From: Pantoea coffeiphila
Lineage (GTDB): Bacteria > Pseudomonadota > Gammaproteobacteria > Enterobacterales > Enterobacteriaceae
DNA: 64,000 nucleotides
NCBI RefSeq assembly: GCF_016909495.1
Contig: NZ_JAFBFW010000006.1
Coordinates: forward strand, 395,174 to 459,173
Direction: 5' to 3'
Made by a program: the position numbers and the translations under genes. The notes beneath the pieces were generated by a model, which saw only the letters and a list, made by a program, of their open reading frames with translations, did not search any database and was not told where the DNA came from. Positions 17,282-26,869 of the stretch are shown one piece after another; positions within the stretch are counted from its first letter, which is position 1, and each line of letters starts with the position of its first letter.

Positions 17282-18622
17282 ATGAGTCAGACCCAATCCC
17301 AGCTGCGTCTGGGTGCGATTATTCAGGGGCCTTCCGGCAATATGTCCGCGTGGCGTCACCCTGAAGCGCAGAGCGATGCCAGTATTAACGTTGAATTTGT
17401 GCAGAAGCTGGCAAAACAGGCGGAGCAGGCAAAATTCGATTTCCTGTTTGTTGCCGACGGCCTGTACATCAACGCCCAGTCGATACCGCATTTCCTCAAC
17501 CGCTTCGAGCCGATCACCCTGCTCTCCGCACTGGCGCTGGTGACGAATAAAATCGGACTGGTTGCCACGTTATCCACCTCCTACAGCGAGCCGTTTACCG
17601 TGGCGCGGCAGTTTGCCAGCCTCGATCAGCTGAGCGGCGGTCGGGTGGGCTGGAACGTGGTGACTTCACCGCTGGAAGGCTCGGCGAAGAACTTTTCCCG
17701 CGATCGTCATCCTGAACACGACGAGCGCTATCGCATTGCCAGCGAGTACCTGCAGGTGGCGAAGGGGCTGTGGGATTCATGGGAGGCCGATGCCTTTGTT
17801 CGCAACAAGCAGACGGGGGAATTCTTTGACGCCAGCAAACTGCACACCCTGAACCACAAGGGCCATTACTTCTCCGTGCAGGGGCCGCTTAACGTTGGGC
17901 GTTCGCCGCAGGGCCGACCGGTGATCTTCCAGGCCGGGGCGTCGGATGCCGGTAAGGCTTTTGCCGCCGAAACGGCCGATGGCATCTACACCCGCCAGGA
18001 AACGCCGGAACTGGCGCGGGCGTTCCGTGAAGACGTGCGCCGCCAGCTGGTGGCACGCGGCCGCAGCGCCGATGATATTCGCGTGTTCCAGGGGATCAGC
18101 GTGATTATCGGCGAGGATGAGGCGCAGGCTGAGGAACGCTACCAGCAAACCGCCCAGCTGGTGACGGTGGAAAAAGCGCTGGAGTATCTGGGCCGCTACT
18201 TCGAACACTACGATTTCAGCCAGCATCCGCTGGATGAACCGTTCCCGGATATTGGCGATCTCGGCCAGAACAGTTTCCGCAGTACCACCGACACCATCAA
18301 GCGCGATGCCCGCGAGCGTGGCCTGACCCTGCGTCAGACGGCGCTGGAGGCGGCAACGCCAAGGCCGGGCTTCTTCGGCACGGCGGAACAGGTTGCCGAC
18401 GGGCTGGAGCACTGGTTCCGTTCCGGTGCAGCGGATGGCTTTATCGTACGCGGCGGTACACCGACCGCTTTTGATGATTTTGTTGAACAGGTGATTCCGA
18501 TCCTGCAGCAGCGCGGACTGTATCGCACCGAGTACGAGGGCAACACGCTGCGTGAAAACCTTGGTCTGAGCGAGCCGGAAAATCAGTTTGCTGTGCAGGA
18601 GCAGCAGGCGCTGAGCGCCTGA
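17282..18622 (+). CDS. FMN-dependent monooxygenase, NtaA/SnaA/DszA family
   Basis: 446 residues, AAGGAG seven bases before the ATG. The luciferase-like TIM-barrel features are there: [48 protein letters not shown] and [25 protein letters not shown]. These match the NtaA/SnaA/DszA/YxeK group, two-component monooxygenases that take reduced flavin from a separate reductase and oxidise or cleave C-N, C-S or heterocyclic substrates. No reductase gene is nearby. Being last in the GNAT/ABC operon, it most likely acts on the imported, perhaps N-acetylated, compound. Substrate unknown. Confidence 0.85.
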   Translation: MSQTQSQLRLGAIIQGPSGNMSAWRHPEAQSDASINVEFVQKLAKQAEQAKFDFLFVADGLYINAQSIPHFLNRFEPITLLSALALVTNKIGLVATLSTSYSEPFTVARQFASLDQLSGGRVGWNVVTSPLEGSAKNFSRDRHPEHDERYRIASEYLQVAKGLWDSWEADAFVRNKQTGEFFDASKLHTLNHKGHYFSVQGPLNVGRSPQGRPVIFQAGASDAGKAFAAETADGIYTRQETPELARAFREDVRRQLVARGRSADDIRVFQGISVIIGEDEAQAEERYQQTAQLVTVEKALEYLGRYFEHYDFSQHPLDEPFPDIGDLGQNSFRSTTDTIKRDARERGLTLRQTALEAATPRPGFFGTAEQVADGLEHWFRSGAADGFIVRGGTPTAFDDFVEQVIPILQQRGLYRTEYEGNTLRENLGLSEPENQFAVQEQQALSA

Positions 18623-19082
18623 TCTGACGCCTTCTTCCCCGTTGCCCGGCAGATCGCTTTTGCCGGGCAAGAGAGGTAAGCATTCACACTGGAATACAGT
18701 AATCGTCTGTATCAAGGCTGCTGCCCTTATGCGACAGCCCGGTGCAGTGAAATTCAGCCGCTGCGAAAGTTGGCCAACGGTCATTCCGTCAGGTGCTGGC
18801 AGGCGGGGGAGTCAACATCGTTGCAGTAAATCCAATTGTTTTCCCTGGGGAATGTCGCCCGGGGAGGACGTACTGCACCTCGTCACACTTCCCGTCGCCC
18901 ACCATTCAGCGAGGTTAAAAGAGCGTCATATTGATCAAAATAGTTACAACATACAATATGCGCATCAAATCAATCAGCACATATCTGTAACTACAAAGCC
19001 TAAATCACGATCGGCAAAACATGTACCAGCTCAGCAGAAATTAAAGGGCTGAAACTGGCGCAGTTCCTTAAACGCCAACTGG
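18623..19082. other. intergenic region after the first ABC/monooxygenase operon
   Basis: Holds one hairpin (18642-18670) at its start. The rest shows no supported gene; possible frames have no ribosome site or recognisable content. The second half, from about 18910, is AT-richer than its surroundings. Confidence 0.5.
18642..18670 (+). terminator. hairpin terminator candidate
   Basis: TTGCCCGGCA pairs perfectly with TGCCGGGCAA across a 9-base loop, 19 bases after the monooxygenase stop. There is no T run after it, but the loop side is T-rich. Confidence 0.5.
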
Positions 19083-20120
19083 TTATGACTCAACATGGCA
19101 CCGCTGCCGGTGAATCCAGTCCGCCACACCTGGCAGCACTCCCGGGGCATAGGCTTTCTGTCCGAGCATCAAAAAAGCCCCCTGCTTCCACCAGGGCCAC
19201 TGCGACGTCAGCTGATAATCGAACAGTGCACTCCGCAGCAATCCATGAGTTGCCCCGCTCACCTGCCGCAGGCATCTCGGCGTTTTCGCCGGCAGCGATT
19301 CTTTCCACCGTTCGACGGACTCATCGGAATCAACATTTCGGTCCGCTTCACCCATCAAAAGCAGAACTGGCGTGGTCATCTGGCGGATATCCTCACGGGC
19401 ATCCGCCAGTGCATTCCGTCGCTCAAAATCCTGCCGGTTACAGTGAGAAAGGCAGGGACGCTCCACTGCCTGGCGTGAATACTGTTTATCGAAAGCTTCT
19501 GTTTCATCGGCCAGCGCTTTTGCTATTTCACCGTCAGGCACGCCTTCCGACAGCAGCCTTTGCCGCATAAAATAAAAGCCCTGGCTACGCCAGTTAATCG
19601 CGGCCCCAATCAGCACGGCAAAATCCGCGCGGCTCTGACGACTGGCGCGCGGAACAACCCAGCCAGCCTGGGAAAATCCCAGAAAACCCACGGGACTATT
19701 TTGCAATTCGGGAAGCGCTTTCAACTTTTCCAGCGCCCGCGTGGCTTCATCGGCACGGTCGGCCATGGTTTGCGCCAGCCAGTTACCGCTGCTGCTACCT
19801 ACGCCAGGTTTATCCCAGGAGAAAACCGCGATCCCCTGCGAGAGCAGATAATTCACCAGCGGCAGATAGCCCCCGGCCGACCAGCGATCCTGCGCACCAT
19901 CCCCATGAACCAGCAGAACCACCGGCGGTGAAGATATGCCATCCGGCAACAGCAGCGTTCCATCCAGTCGGTCTGCGCCCTGGTTGAAAACAACATGGCG
20001 CTGCCGGGCAGAATCGGGCAGTTCAAATGCCTGAAGCCTGCTCAGTACCGCTATTGTCATCACCATTAGCAATGCGATGACCGGGAGAACAATTCTCAAC
20101 ATCCATTTTCCGCGAGACAT
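19083..20120 (-). CDS. membrane-anchored alpha/beta hydrolase
   Basis: 345 residues. An N-terminal hydrophobic segment (about 8-28, basic residues before it) should anchor it in the inner membrane with the catalytic part outside. The fold is shown by VVLLVHGDGAQDRW (oxyanion loop), VGFLGFSQAGW with nucleophile S150, LLLMGEADRNVD (acid) and GATHGLL (histidine). It resembles COG1073-type hydrolases of unknown substrate. Monocistronic, next to a LysR gene on the same strand with a 151-base gap. Confidence 0.8.
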   Translation of the reverse strand: MSRGKWMLRIVLPVIALLMVMTIAVLSRLQAFELPDSARQRHVVFNQGADRLDGTLLLPDGISSPPVVLLVHGDGAQDRWSAGGYLPLVNYLLSQGIAVFSWDKPGVGSSSGNWLAQTMADRADEATRALEKLKALPELQNSPVGFLGFSQAGWVVPRASRQSRADFAVLIGAAINWRSQGFYFMRQRLLSEGVPDGEIAKALADETEAFDKQYSRQAVERPCLSHCNRQDFERRNALADAREDIRQMTTPVLLLMGEADRNVDSDESVERWKESLPAKTPRCLRQVSGATHGLLRSALFDYQLTSQWPWWKQGAFLMLGQKAYAPGVLPGVADWIHRQRCHVES

Positions 20121-20271
20121 ATCATCCTTTCATATCCATGCCGACCGAATACTTTTCAAGTCGTTCCGTAGCCAGCGATGAGCTTCCCGACTGCGGGTTT
20201 CCTAATAAACTGGATATAACACTAGCAGGATCGTTCACGATCCTCAAAATGTATGGTCAGTGCCGGTGTCT

Positions 20272-21159
20272 TTAACGGGTGGATGACCGCAAACCCGCCT
20301 CGGCTACAATCTCCACCAGAAAATCCGCCACTGCCCTGACCCGTGCCGATGCGGTCAGCTCGGTATGTGTCACCAGCCACAGGTCTTCACTAAAGACGCG
20401 ATCGGCAGGGATCGCTATTCTCAATTCACTCTCCTGCGCAGCAATAAAACCTGGCAATACGGCCAGGCCCAGGCCAGCTTTTACCGCAGCAAGCTGTGCC
20501 ACCAGACTGGTCGTGACCAGTACGGAAGGCGCATTCGGGTAATTTTCAGCTAACCATCTCGCCGAGGGAAGGTGCCCGTAGGCCGGCTCCCAGGTGATAA
20601 CCCCCCTCCCCTGCAGCGGAAAATCGTCAGTGGCCGGATGCCTTTCGAGATACGTTTTCGAACCGTATACCGCCGAATCAATGCGGCCCACTTTCCGAAT
20701 TTTCAGCGACTGCTGCTCCGGCCGCACCAGGCGGAGTGCGATATCAGCATCGTGCCGGGACATCGAGACGGTATTTATCCCGGTTATCACTTCCAGCACG
20801 ATATCGGGATATCTTTCATTGAATCGCGTCAGCGCAGGAATAATCAGATAGCTGGCCAGCGTCATTGCCGTTGCCAGCCTGACCTTTCCCGCCGGGCGCA
20901 TATCCGTGCCGGAGATATGACTCTCCAGCGCCAGAATTTTGCCTTCCACCTCTTCGGCATAGTGCAGCACGTCCTGACCCGCATCCGTTAAGAAGTAGCC
21001 GGTCTGATGATGAACAAACAGATGGGTTTTCAGGCTGCCTTCCAGCGCACTAATTCTTCTTGCTACGGTTGACTGACTGACCCTCAGCGCGGCGGCCGTT
21101 TTCGTCAAACTTTGCGTACGCGCGACGGTAAGAAAGAAGCGCAAATCGTTCCAGTCCAC
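20272..21159 (-). CDS. LysR-type regulator
   Basis: 295 residues. N-terminal winged helix (MDWNDLRFFLTVARTQSLTKTAAALRVSQSTVARRISALE) and a periplasmic-binding-like effector domain from about 90. It is divergent from the hydrolase at 21296, the usual LysR arrangement, and so probably controls that gene. The 136-base gap has AT-rich stretches suited to LysR sites but I cannot single one out. Effector unknown. Confidence 0.88.
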   Translation of the reverse strand: MDWNDLRFFLTVARTQSLTKTAAALRVSQSTVARRISALEGSLKTHLFVHHQTGYFLTDAGQDVLHYAEEVEGKILALESHISGTDMRPAGKVRLATAMTLASYLIIPALTRFNERYPDIVLEVITGINTVSMSRHDADIALRLVRPEQQSLKIRKVGRIDSAVYGSKTYLERHPATDDFPLQGRGVITWEPAYGHLPSARWLAENYPNAPSVLVTTSLVAQLAAVKAGLGLAVLPGFIAAQESELRIAIPADRVFSEDLWLVTHTELTASARVRAVADFLVEIVAEAGLRSSTR

Positions 21160-21295
21160 AGTAAACTCCCCGTTACCGTTTTCTATTAATAGAAAATGAT
21201 TGTCCTGTTTTGTCTGTTTTTTCCCAAATCCTCCATAACTATACTGCCTGAAATGATACGTAACCTAATGATTTAAAGATAAAGAGGGTTTTTAT

Positions 21296-22546
21296 ATGGC
21301 ACAGGAAAATAACCTAAGCACACCAAATTTGACTGCCACTGAAGTGGTCAAACGCTATTTCGCTGCATTTGCCAGAGGCAATATCGCGGACGCTATCGCC
21401 CTGCTGGATGAGAATGTTGTCTGGCATATCGACGGCGATCCGAGCGTTTCTACCACCGGTCTGCTGTGCGGGCAGAAAGAGGTCAAAAACTGGCTGGAGC
21501 GCTTTCCTGAAAACTTCAAGCCAAAGGTCTTTGCCATAAATGAACTTATTGAACACAACGCCAGCGTGCTGGCTATCGGTCGCTTTCGCCATACTGTGTT
21601 AAGCCGCGGTAATACCATCGGTAGCGATATGATTATTCATTTCACCGTCGAACATTCGAAAATTACCCGCTATCAGATATATGAAGATTCGGCTCTGCTG
21701 CAGCGCGCTTTTGATGCCGACGACAGCTGGCAGAATCAGCAGGTCAGAATTAACGGCACTCTCTATCGCTACCGCGACTGCGGTGAAGGCCCTACCCTGC
21801 TTTTTGCCCACGGGCTGCTGGTCGATCGCGATGTCTTTGCGGCACAGGTCCGCGTACTCAGCCAGACCCATCGCTGCATTGTGCTGGATATGCCCGGCCA
21901 CGGGCAGAGCGGCTACCGCCCCGATGGCTGGACGCTGGATGATATCAGCAGCGACCTGGCATTAATGATCCGTGAGCTGTCGTTAGGCAAAGTGACCTTT
22001 GTGGGACAGAGCCAGGGCGGGATGGTGGGAATACGGCTGGCAGCGCGGAAGCCGGAGTGCGTATCGGGACTGGTTTTGATCGGCACCAGCGCCAGGGCTG
22101 AGTTCCCGGAACGGCTCGATAGCTGGAAAGCGCAGCGCGAGGTGATACTCAACGGCAGCGATGAGTCGCGTGAATCGCTGTTCAGGGATATTCAGCACCG
22201 GCTTAACGGAGATCGCTGGCTTGCAGATCGCCCGGATGAAGCCCTGCGTGAACGTACCGTGATGCTGAGCCATAACCGAACCGGACTGGCACTTGCGCTC
22301 GATGCCGCCGTATTCACCCGAGGCGATATCCGAGCGCTGCTGCCGATGATTACCGTGCCCACACTGATTATCAGCGGTGAAAGCGATCGGGCTACTCCAC
22401 CTGAATTAAGCCATGAGATGGCGCAAGCGATACCCGGCTCAACGCTGCGACTGTTACCCGAAACGGGGCACCATCCCACGCTTGAGTCAGCTGAAGCGGT
22501 GACCGATGCTATTGCCGCATTTTTATCTCAGCACCAGCAGGAATGA
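21296..22546 (+). CDS. fusion of SnoaL/NTF2-like domain and alpha/beta hydrolase
   Basis: 416 residues in two parts. Residues about 12-140 look like a SnoaL/NTF2-type cone (VVKRYFAAFARGNIADAIALLDENVVWHIDGDP, then a series of strands). From about 150 on is an alpha/beta hydrolase: HGLLVDRDVF, FVGQSQGG with nucleophile S239, ISGESDRATPP (acid) and ETGHHPTLE (histidine). Such domains are usually separate proteins. The start has GAGGG upstream. The hydrolase part resembles haloperoxidase/esterase-like enzymes; activity unknown. Divergent LysR neighbour probably regulates it. Confidence 0.82.
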   Translation: MAQENNLSTPNLTATEVVKRYFAAFARGNIADAIALLDENVVWHIDGDPSVSTTGLLCGQKEVKNWLERFPENFKPKVFAINELIEHNASVLAIGRFRHTVLSRGNTIGSDMIIHFTVEHSKITRYQIYEDSALLQRAFDADDSWQNQQVRINGTLYRYRDCGEGPTLLFAHGLLVDRDVFAAQVRVLSQTHRCIVLDMPGHGQSGYRPDGWTLDDISSDLALMIRELSLGKVTFVGQSQGGMVGIRLAARKPECVSGLVLIGTSARAEFPERLDSWKAQREVILNGSDESRESLFRDIQHRLNGDRWLADRPDEALRERTVMLSHNRTGLALALDAAVFTRGDIRALLPMITVPTLIISGESDRATPPELSHEMAQAIPGSTLRLLPETGHHPTLESAEAVTDAIAAFLSQHQQE

Positions 22547-22801
22547 TCCTAACGGCCGGTTGCGGTACATCATGTACCGCGACCTCTGAGTATGAATAAC
22601 ACAAAGTAAATATTTAAAAAAAGGTAATCATAAAAAATCCATATTATCGTTATTTTAAGAGGCACAGAATTAATAAAACATAATTAATTACGCCTCAACA
22701 TCATTCTTTACATGATTGCCATCCTGCATCCTATACTTACCGACATGCCGCTGCTAAAATTCGCCCATTTTTAATAACTAACGAAAAGTGAGGCCTGAAG
22801 C

Positions 22802-23905
22802 ATGTCCTGGAAATATCTATTAAGGCGCATTGCATTCAGTCCCTATGACTATAAAGCCACTCATATTAATCCGGAAAAAGTCAGTCTGGTCGTTATTCAT
22901 ATTCCAGATCAAATCGGAGATGCGATGTCAATTTTTCCGGTGATACGTTCGCTGGAAAGGCAAAAAGTCGACCATCTTATTATTGTGGCATCCACGCTGA
23001 ACAAAACGGTCTTCGACGATCTGATTTTAGCTTCGACCAGACTCACCGTTATTGAGATGACCTTTCAGGATAACGCAGGCCTGGCGGAAGTGAAGGCGGT
23101 GGCGCTGGAGATACGTAAAGAGTTTGGCACACCCGATCTCTGCATTGAAGCGATGCGTAAAAACAATTTTAAAACAATGTGTTTCATAAAAAACCTGAAG
23201 GCTAAAACTAACTTTCAGGTGGTGGGATTATCCCTGAAATGCTTTTCGCCAGCATGCAAAATCCCGTCCAGAATGGATCAGGTTTTTCGCGCACCGGTGC
23301 CGTTAACATGGTCAATTATGATGCGCGAAGCCGGATTTCCGCTGGTGCGGCCCCGATTCGAATTTCCTCTGGGTGAGGATGTGCAAAATGAAGTGCGGGA
23401 AGATCTCGATTATACGGGAAAATATGTTGCACTCAATTTTGAAGGCAGCGTTGATGAACGGACTTTTTCAGCGGCAATGATTAAAAAAATAATAATATTA
23501 ATCAGGCAGCAGCTAAAAATTCCGGTGGTAATTGTCCACAGTCCTAAAGGAATGAATACCGCCATTGAATTAGAACAGATGTGCGATCATGTTTATCGCC
23601 TGAACCTGGCACCATCCATAAAACGCTCCGCTGCGGTGATTAAAGACGCGTTTATCGTCATCACGCCGGACACGTCGATATTACATATTGCCAGCGCGTT
23701 TAATATACCGACCCTTGCCATTTACGCCAATTACAAAACGCGCTGGCCGGCCATGCAGGATATCTCAGAAACGATCGTCGTTGGAAATCACATTAACGAT
23801 CTCAATCTCGATGAGTTCTCTATGGCCTTACGAAGCCTGCAGACGCGTCTTGACCTGCCTCATGAAGATCGGGAAGTGCCTGCAGGCCATGCTGTGAACG
23901 AATAA
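22802..23905 (+). CDS. family 9 glycosyltransferase (heptosyltransferase-like)
   Basis: 367 residues. Two Rossmann halves: LVVIHIPDQIGDAMSIFPVIRSLE near the N-terminus corresponds to the GD-x-x-x-x-x-P motif of GT9 enzymes, and TPDTSILHIASAFNIPTLAIYA near the C-terminus to the nucleotide-sugar site. GT9 enzymes add heptose to lipopolysaccharide core (WaaC, WaaF, WaaQ). No other LPS gene is near. Base composition and codon use are more AT-rich than the neighbours, suggesting separate origin. Its 3' end overlaps the convergent LysR gene by 86 bases. Confidence 0.8.
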   Translation: MSWKYLLRRIAFSPYDYKATHINPEKVSLVVIHIPDQIGDAMSIFPVIRSLERQKVDHLIIVASTLNKTVFDDLILASTRLTVIEMTFQDNAGLAEVKAVALEIRKEFGTPDLCIEAMRKNNFKTMCFIKNLKAKTNFQVVGLSLKCFSPACKIPSRMDQVFRAPVPLTWSIMMREAGFPLVRPRFEFPLGEDVQNEVREDLDYTGKYVALNFEGSVDERTFSAAMIKKIIILIRQQLKIPVVIVHSPKGMNTAIELEQMCDHVYRLNLAPSIKRSAAVIKDAFIVITPDTSILHIASAFNIPTLAIYANYKTRWPAMQDISETIVVGNHINDLNLDEFSMALRSLQTRLDLPHEDREVPAGHAVNE

Positions 23906-24776
23906 TATTGATAAATTCTCGCAGGGCCGGATGAACGTATCGCCTGCTGCTGTAGTAAATATGAAAAGGCTCGCCATAAGATGAGTGTGCGGGCATGACA
24001 TTCACCAGCACACCCGCAGCAAGCTCGTCACTCACGCGCGATTCCAGCACATAGGCCAGGCCTGTCCCGGCTTTGGCTGCCGAAATTGTGGTTTCCGTAT
24101 CCTTGATGGTGATATGGCCCGGAACATTGATACTGATGCCGCCTTCAGGTGAATCAAATTCCCAGCGATAACGCGCGTTATTCCCCAGTAATAGCTGGAT
24201 GCAGCGATGTTTTACCAGCTCTGCCGGTGATGCGGGCACGCCGTACTGCTTAACGTACTGCGGTGAACCGACCACGATCCAGCGCTGCGCACCGGTCAGC
24301 GGCACGGCGACCATATCCTCCGGCACCAGATGACCGTAGCGCATACCGGCGTCAAAACCTTCGGCGGTGATATCAACCGGTCTGTCCTCCACCACAATGC
24401 TGAGCCTGACCTGCGGGAAGCGCTCGGAGAATATCGGTAAGGCAGGAGCAACCAGCAGCCTTGCCGCATCGGCAAAAACGTTAACGCGCAGGGCACCGAA
24501 GCTGTTACGTCCGGGCGCATCCAGCGTTTCAATTGCGGCAGAAATGGTGTCGAATCCCTCACCCAGTTTTTCAGCGAGCTGCTGGCCTAACGCCGTTGAT
24601 GATACCGCCCGGCTGGTGCGGTTAAGCAGGCGGGCATCAAGGCGCGCTTCCAGCCGCCGTATTGCATGGCTGACCGCCGACGAGGTCAAACCCAGCTCAA
24701 TCGCCGCCAGCTTAAAGCTGCGGCAGCGCAGCACGGTCAGAAAAACCTGAAGGTCTGCGAAATCAATGCGTTCCAT
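23820..24776 (-). CDS. LysR-type regulator
   Basis: 318 residues. Typical HTH (FADLQVFLTVLRCRSFKLAAIELGLTSSAVSHAIRRLE) and effector domain with GFDAGMRYGHLVPEDMVAVPL. It is divergent from the aldo-keto reductase at 24939 and likely controls it. The last 29 codons overlap the convergent glycosyltransferase; the protein is about 20 residues longer than the common LysR length, so its tail may be an extension created by the junction. Confidence 0.86.
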   Translation of the reverse strand: MERIDFADLQVFLTVLRCRSFKLAAIELGLTSSAVSHAIRRLEARLDARLLNRTSRAVSSTALGQQLAEKLGEGFDTISAAIETLDAPGRNSFGALRVNVFADAARLLVAPALPIFSERFPQVRLSIVVEDRPVDITAEGFDAGMRYGHLVPEDMVAVPLTGAQRWIVVGSPQYVKQYGVPASPAELVKHRCIQLLLGNNARYRWEFDSPEGGISINVPGHITIKDTETTISAAKAGTGLAYVLESRVSDELAAGVLVNVMPAHSSYGEPFHIYYSSRRYVHPALREFINIIRSQHGLQALPDLHEAGQDASAGFVRP

Positions 24777-24938
24777 AGTAATAATGAACTCTATTAACTG
24801 CTTGAATGAACCCTATTCATCTTTTACCACGAGAGATCCCGGCGGGTAAACGCTAAGCTCCTTCACACACCCAATTTTGTACCCGGCTTGCCGAGTTGCA
24901 GCCGCCCTTTTCAGTCAATAACGGTAAGGAATAACAAG

Positions 24939-25925
24939 ATGAAACACAGAACGCTGGGAAAAACCGGCCAGAAGGTGTCGGAAATTGGTTTTGGTGCCTG
25001 GGCGATTGGCGGAACCTGGGGTGAAGTCAGCGTTGAGGACGCGGAAGAAGCGCTGAACGCCGCGCTGGACGCCGGGATCGACTTTATTGATACCGCCGAT
25101 GTTTACGGCGACGGGCGTTCGGAAAAAATCATCGCCAGCGTGCTGAACCAGCGCGGCGGCAAACGCCCGTTTATCGCCACCAAGCTCGGCCGCCGGCTTT
25201 CTCCGCATCAGGCTTCCGGCTATACCGAAAAAAACCTCAACGAGTTTGTTGACCGTTCACGGGTTAATCTGCAAATGGATACGCTGGATCTGGTGCAGCT
25301 GCACTGCCCGCCGACGGAAATTTACTACACGCCGGAAGTTTTTATCGTGATGGATGAGATGATTGCCGCCGGGAAAATACGCAGCTATGGCGTATCGGTT
25401 GAAAAAGTCGAAGAGGGTCTGAAGGCGCTGGAATACCCAAACGTTGCCTCTATTCAGCTGATTTATAACATCTTCCGACAGCGCCCTGCCGAACTGCTGC
25501 TGCGGGAAGCGAAGCGACGTGACGTCGGCATCATCGCCCGCGTACCGCTGGCTTCCGGCTTATTGACCGGTAAAATGAACGCCGCCACCGCGTTTGCCGC
25601 CGACGATCACCGGGCATTTAACCGCAATGGTGAAGCCTTCGATAAAGGGGAAACGTTCTCCGGCGTGCCTTATGAGGTCGCGCTGGATGCCGTAGAGGAC
25701 ATCCGCCGTTTCATTACCGGTGACGTGACGATGGCGATGTTTGCCCTGCGCTGGATACTGATGAATGAAGATGTCACCGTGGTGATCCCAGGCTCTAAAA
25801 ACAGAGCACAGTCACAGGCTAACGCCCAGGCCAGCGGCGTCGACCCGCTGTCAGCGGAAACCATGACCGCGCTGAAACAGCTCTACCAGGAAAAAATCGC
25901 ACCGTGGGTGCATCAACGCTGGTAG
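24939..25925 (+). CDS. aldo/keto reductase
   Basis: 328 residues from ATG 24939 (TAAGGA eight bases upstream); an open frame extends further 5' but lacks a ribosome site. AKR barrel with catalytic D51, Y56 and K82 (FIDTADVYGDGRSE, FIATKLGRR), LVQLHCPP holding the active-site His, and VIPGSKNRAQSQANA for NADP binding. It would reduce aldehydes or ketones with NADPH in the cytoplasm. Closest group by pattern is the YajO/TAS-like AKR type. A good terminator follows. Probably regulated by the divergent LysR. Confidence 0.87.
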   Translation: MKHRTLGKTGQKVSEIGFGAWAIGGTWGEVSVEDAEEALNAALDAGIDFIDTADVYGDGRSEKIIASVLNQRGGKRPFIATKLGRRLSPHQASGYTEKNLNEFVDRSRVNLQMDTLDLVQLHCPPTEIYYTPEVFIVMDEMIAAGKIRSYGVSVEKVEEGLKALEYPNVASIQLIYNIFRQRPAELLLREAKRRDVGIIARVPLASGLLTGKMNAATAFAADDHRAFNRNGEAFDKGETFSGVPYEVALDAVEDIRRFITGDVTMAMFALRWILMNEDVTVVIPGSKNRAQSQANAQASGVDPLSAETMTALKQLYQEKIAPWVHQRW

Positions 25926-25954
25926 CAGGGATTATCGAATCTCAGATTGGTGAA

Positions 25955-25982
25955 ACGGGAGCATTGCGGCTCCCGTATTTTC
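25955..25982. terminator. intrinsic terminator between convergent genes
   Basis: ACGGGAGC pairs perfectly with GCTCCCGT around a 6-base loop and is followed by ATTTT on the + strand. It serves the aldo/keto reductase and, from the other side, possibly the HAD gene. Confidence 0.75.
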
Positions 25983-25986
25983 ACCT

Positions 25987-26799
25987 TCAGGCGTTAAACG
26001 GCGCATGCCCCAGCAGCATGTCATCAATGACCGCTAAAACACCCTCTTCATCGTTAGCCGGTGCCGCATAGCGCGCAGCCGCTTTTGCCGCCGGTGAACC
26101 ATTCGCCATGGCAAAGCCAAATCCGGCATGCCTCAGCATTTCCAGGTCGTTGCCGCCGTCGCCAAACGCCAGCACTTCGTTATCCGCAACGCCGTAAATC
26201 TGCTGGATACGGCGGATGCCGTTCGCTTTATGATTGCCGGGGATAATCAGGTCAACGGAGCCGTGGCCGCTGGAGACCGGCGTGACGATATCCCCCACCT
26301 CTTCAGTAATCCGCGCCATCAGCGCGCTGACGTCATCCTCGACGTAGCTGAGCGCGAATTTAAACACGGTGTCGTCAATCTGGTCATAGCTGTCGATTTT
26401 CTCCAGCATATGATAGTAAACCCGCATCTCATTGAAGAACGCCTCCCCGGCGCTGGCCAGCATCCAGGCCCATTTCCGACCGCAGACCAGGAAGTTCACG
26501 CCCTCAATCCGACTTATCACTTCGATCACGCGTTTAACCTCAGGCTCCGGCAGGCTTCCGCAATAGATCTCCCGCTGCTTATCAACAATATAGGCACCGT
26601 TTTCCGCCACGTAGGCCAGCTCGGCATCAATATCGGCGAAGAAGCTTTTTAACTGGTAGTACTGATTGCCGCTGGCGACAACGAATTTGATATTTCGCTC
26701 TTTAAGCTGCTGGTACTGTTCGGCAAAACGCTGACGTGCATAATCCCCCTGACTGTTAAGGAAAGTTCCATCCATATCCACGGCCACAAGCTTAATCAT
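25987..26799 (-). CDS. ybjI: HAD-type sugar/FMN phosphatase (YbjI-like)
   Basis: 270 residues from ATG 26799, which has AGGGAG six bases before it; the frame continues upstream without a ribosome site. Nucleophile motif D8-M-D10-G-T, then KFVVASGNQYYQL, a Cof-type C2B cap, and the acid motif FGDGGNDLEML. The ending GHAPFN and overall layout follow E. coli YbjI/SupH closely; these hydrolyse FMN or sugar phosphates. It is the last gene of a ROK-MFS-HAD group in the same order of MFS and HAD as E. coli ybjJ-ybjI, which strengthens the assignment. Confidence 0.82.
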   Translation of the reverse strand: MIKLVAVDMDGTFLNSQGDYARQRFAEQYQQLKERNIKFVVASGNQYYQLKSFFADIDAELAYVAENGAYIVDKQREIYCGSLPEPEVKRVIEVISRIEGVNFLVCGRKWAWMLASAGEAFFNEMRVYYHMLEKIDSYDQIDDTVFKFALSYVEDDVSALMARITEEVGDIVTPVSSGHGSVDLIIPGNHKANGIRRIQQIYGVADNEVLAFGDGGNDLEMLRHAGFGFAMANGSPAAKAAARYAAPANDEEGVLAVIDDMLLGHAPFNA

Positions 26800-26869
26800 T
26801 TTATCTCCCTGCAATTTAAAAAAAGCCGGTACGAAAGACCCGGCTGGCACGTTGCCACTCAGGTAATCG

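Noticed and set aside
18642..19052. 136-residue open frame after the first monooxygenase
   Set aside because: It begins inside a terminator hairpin, lacks a ribosome site and has no recognisable domain.
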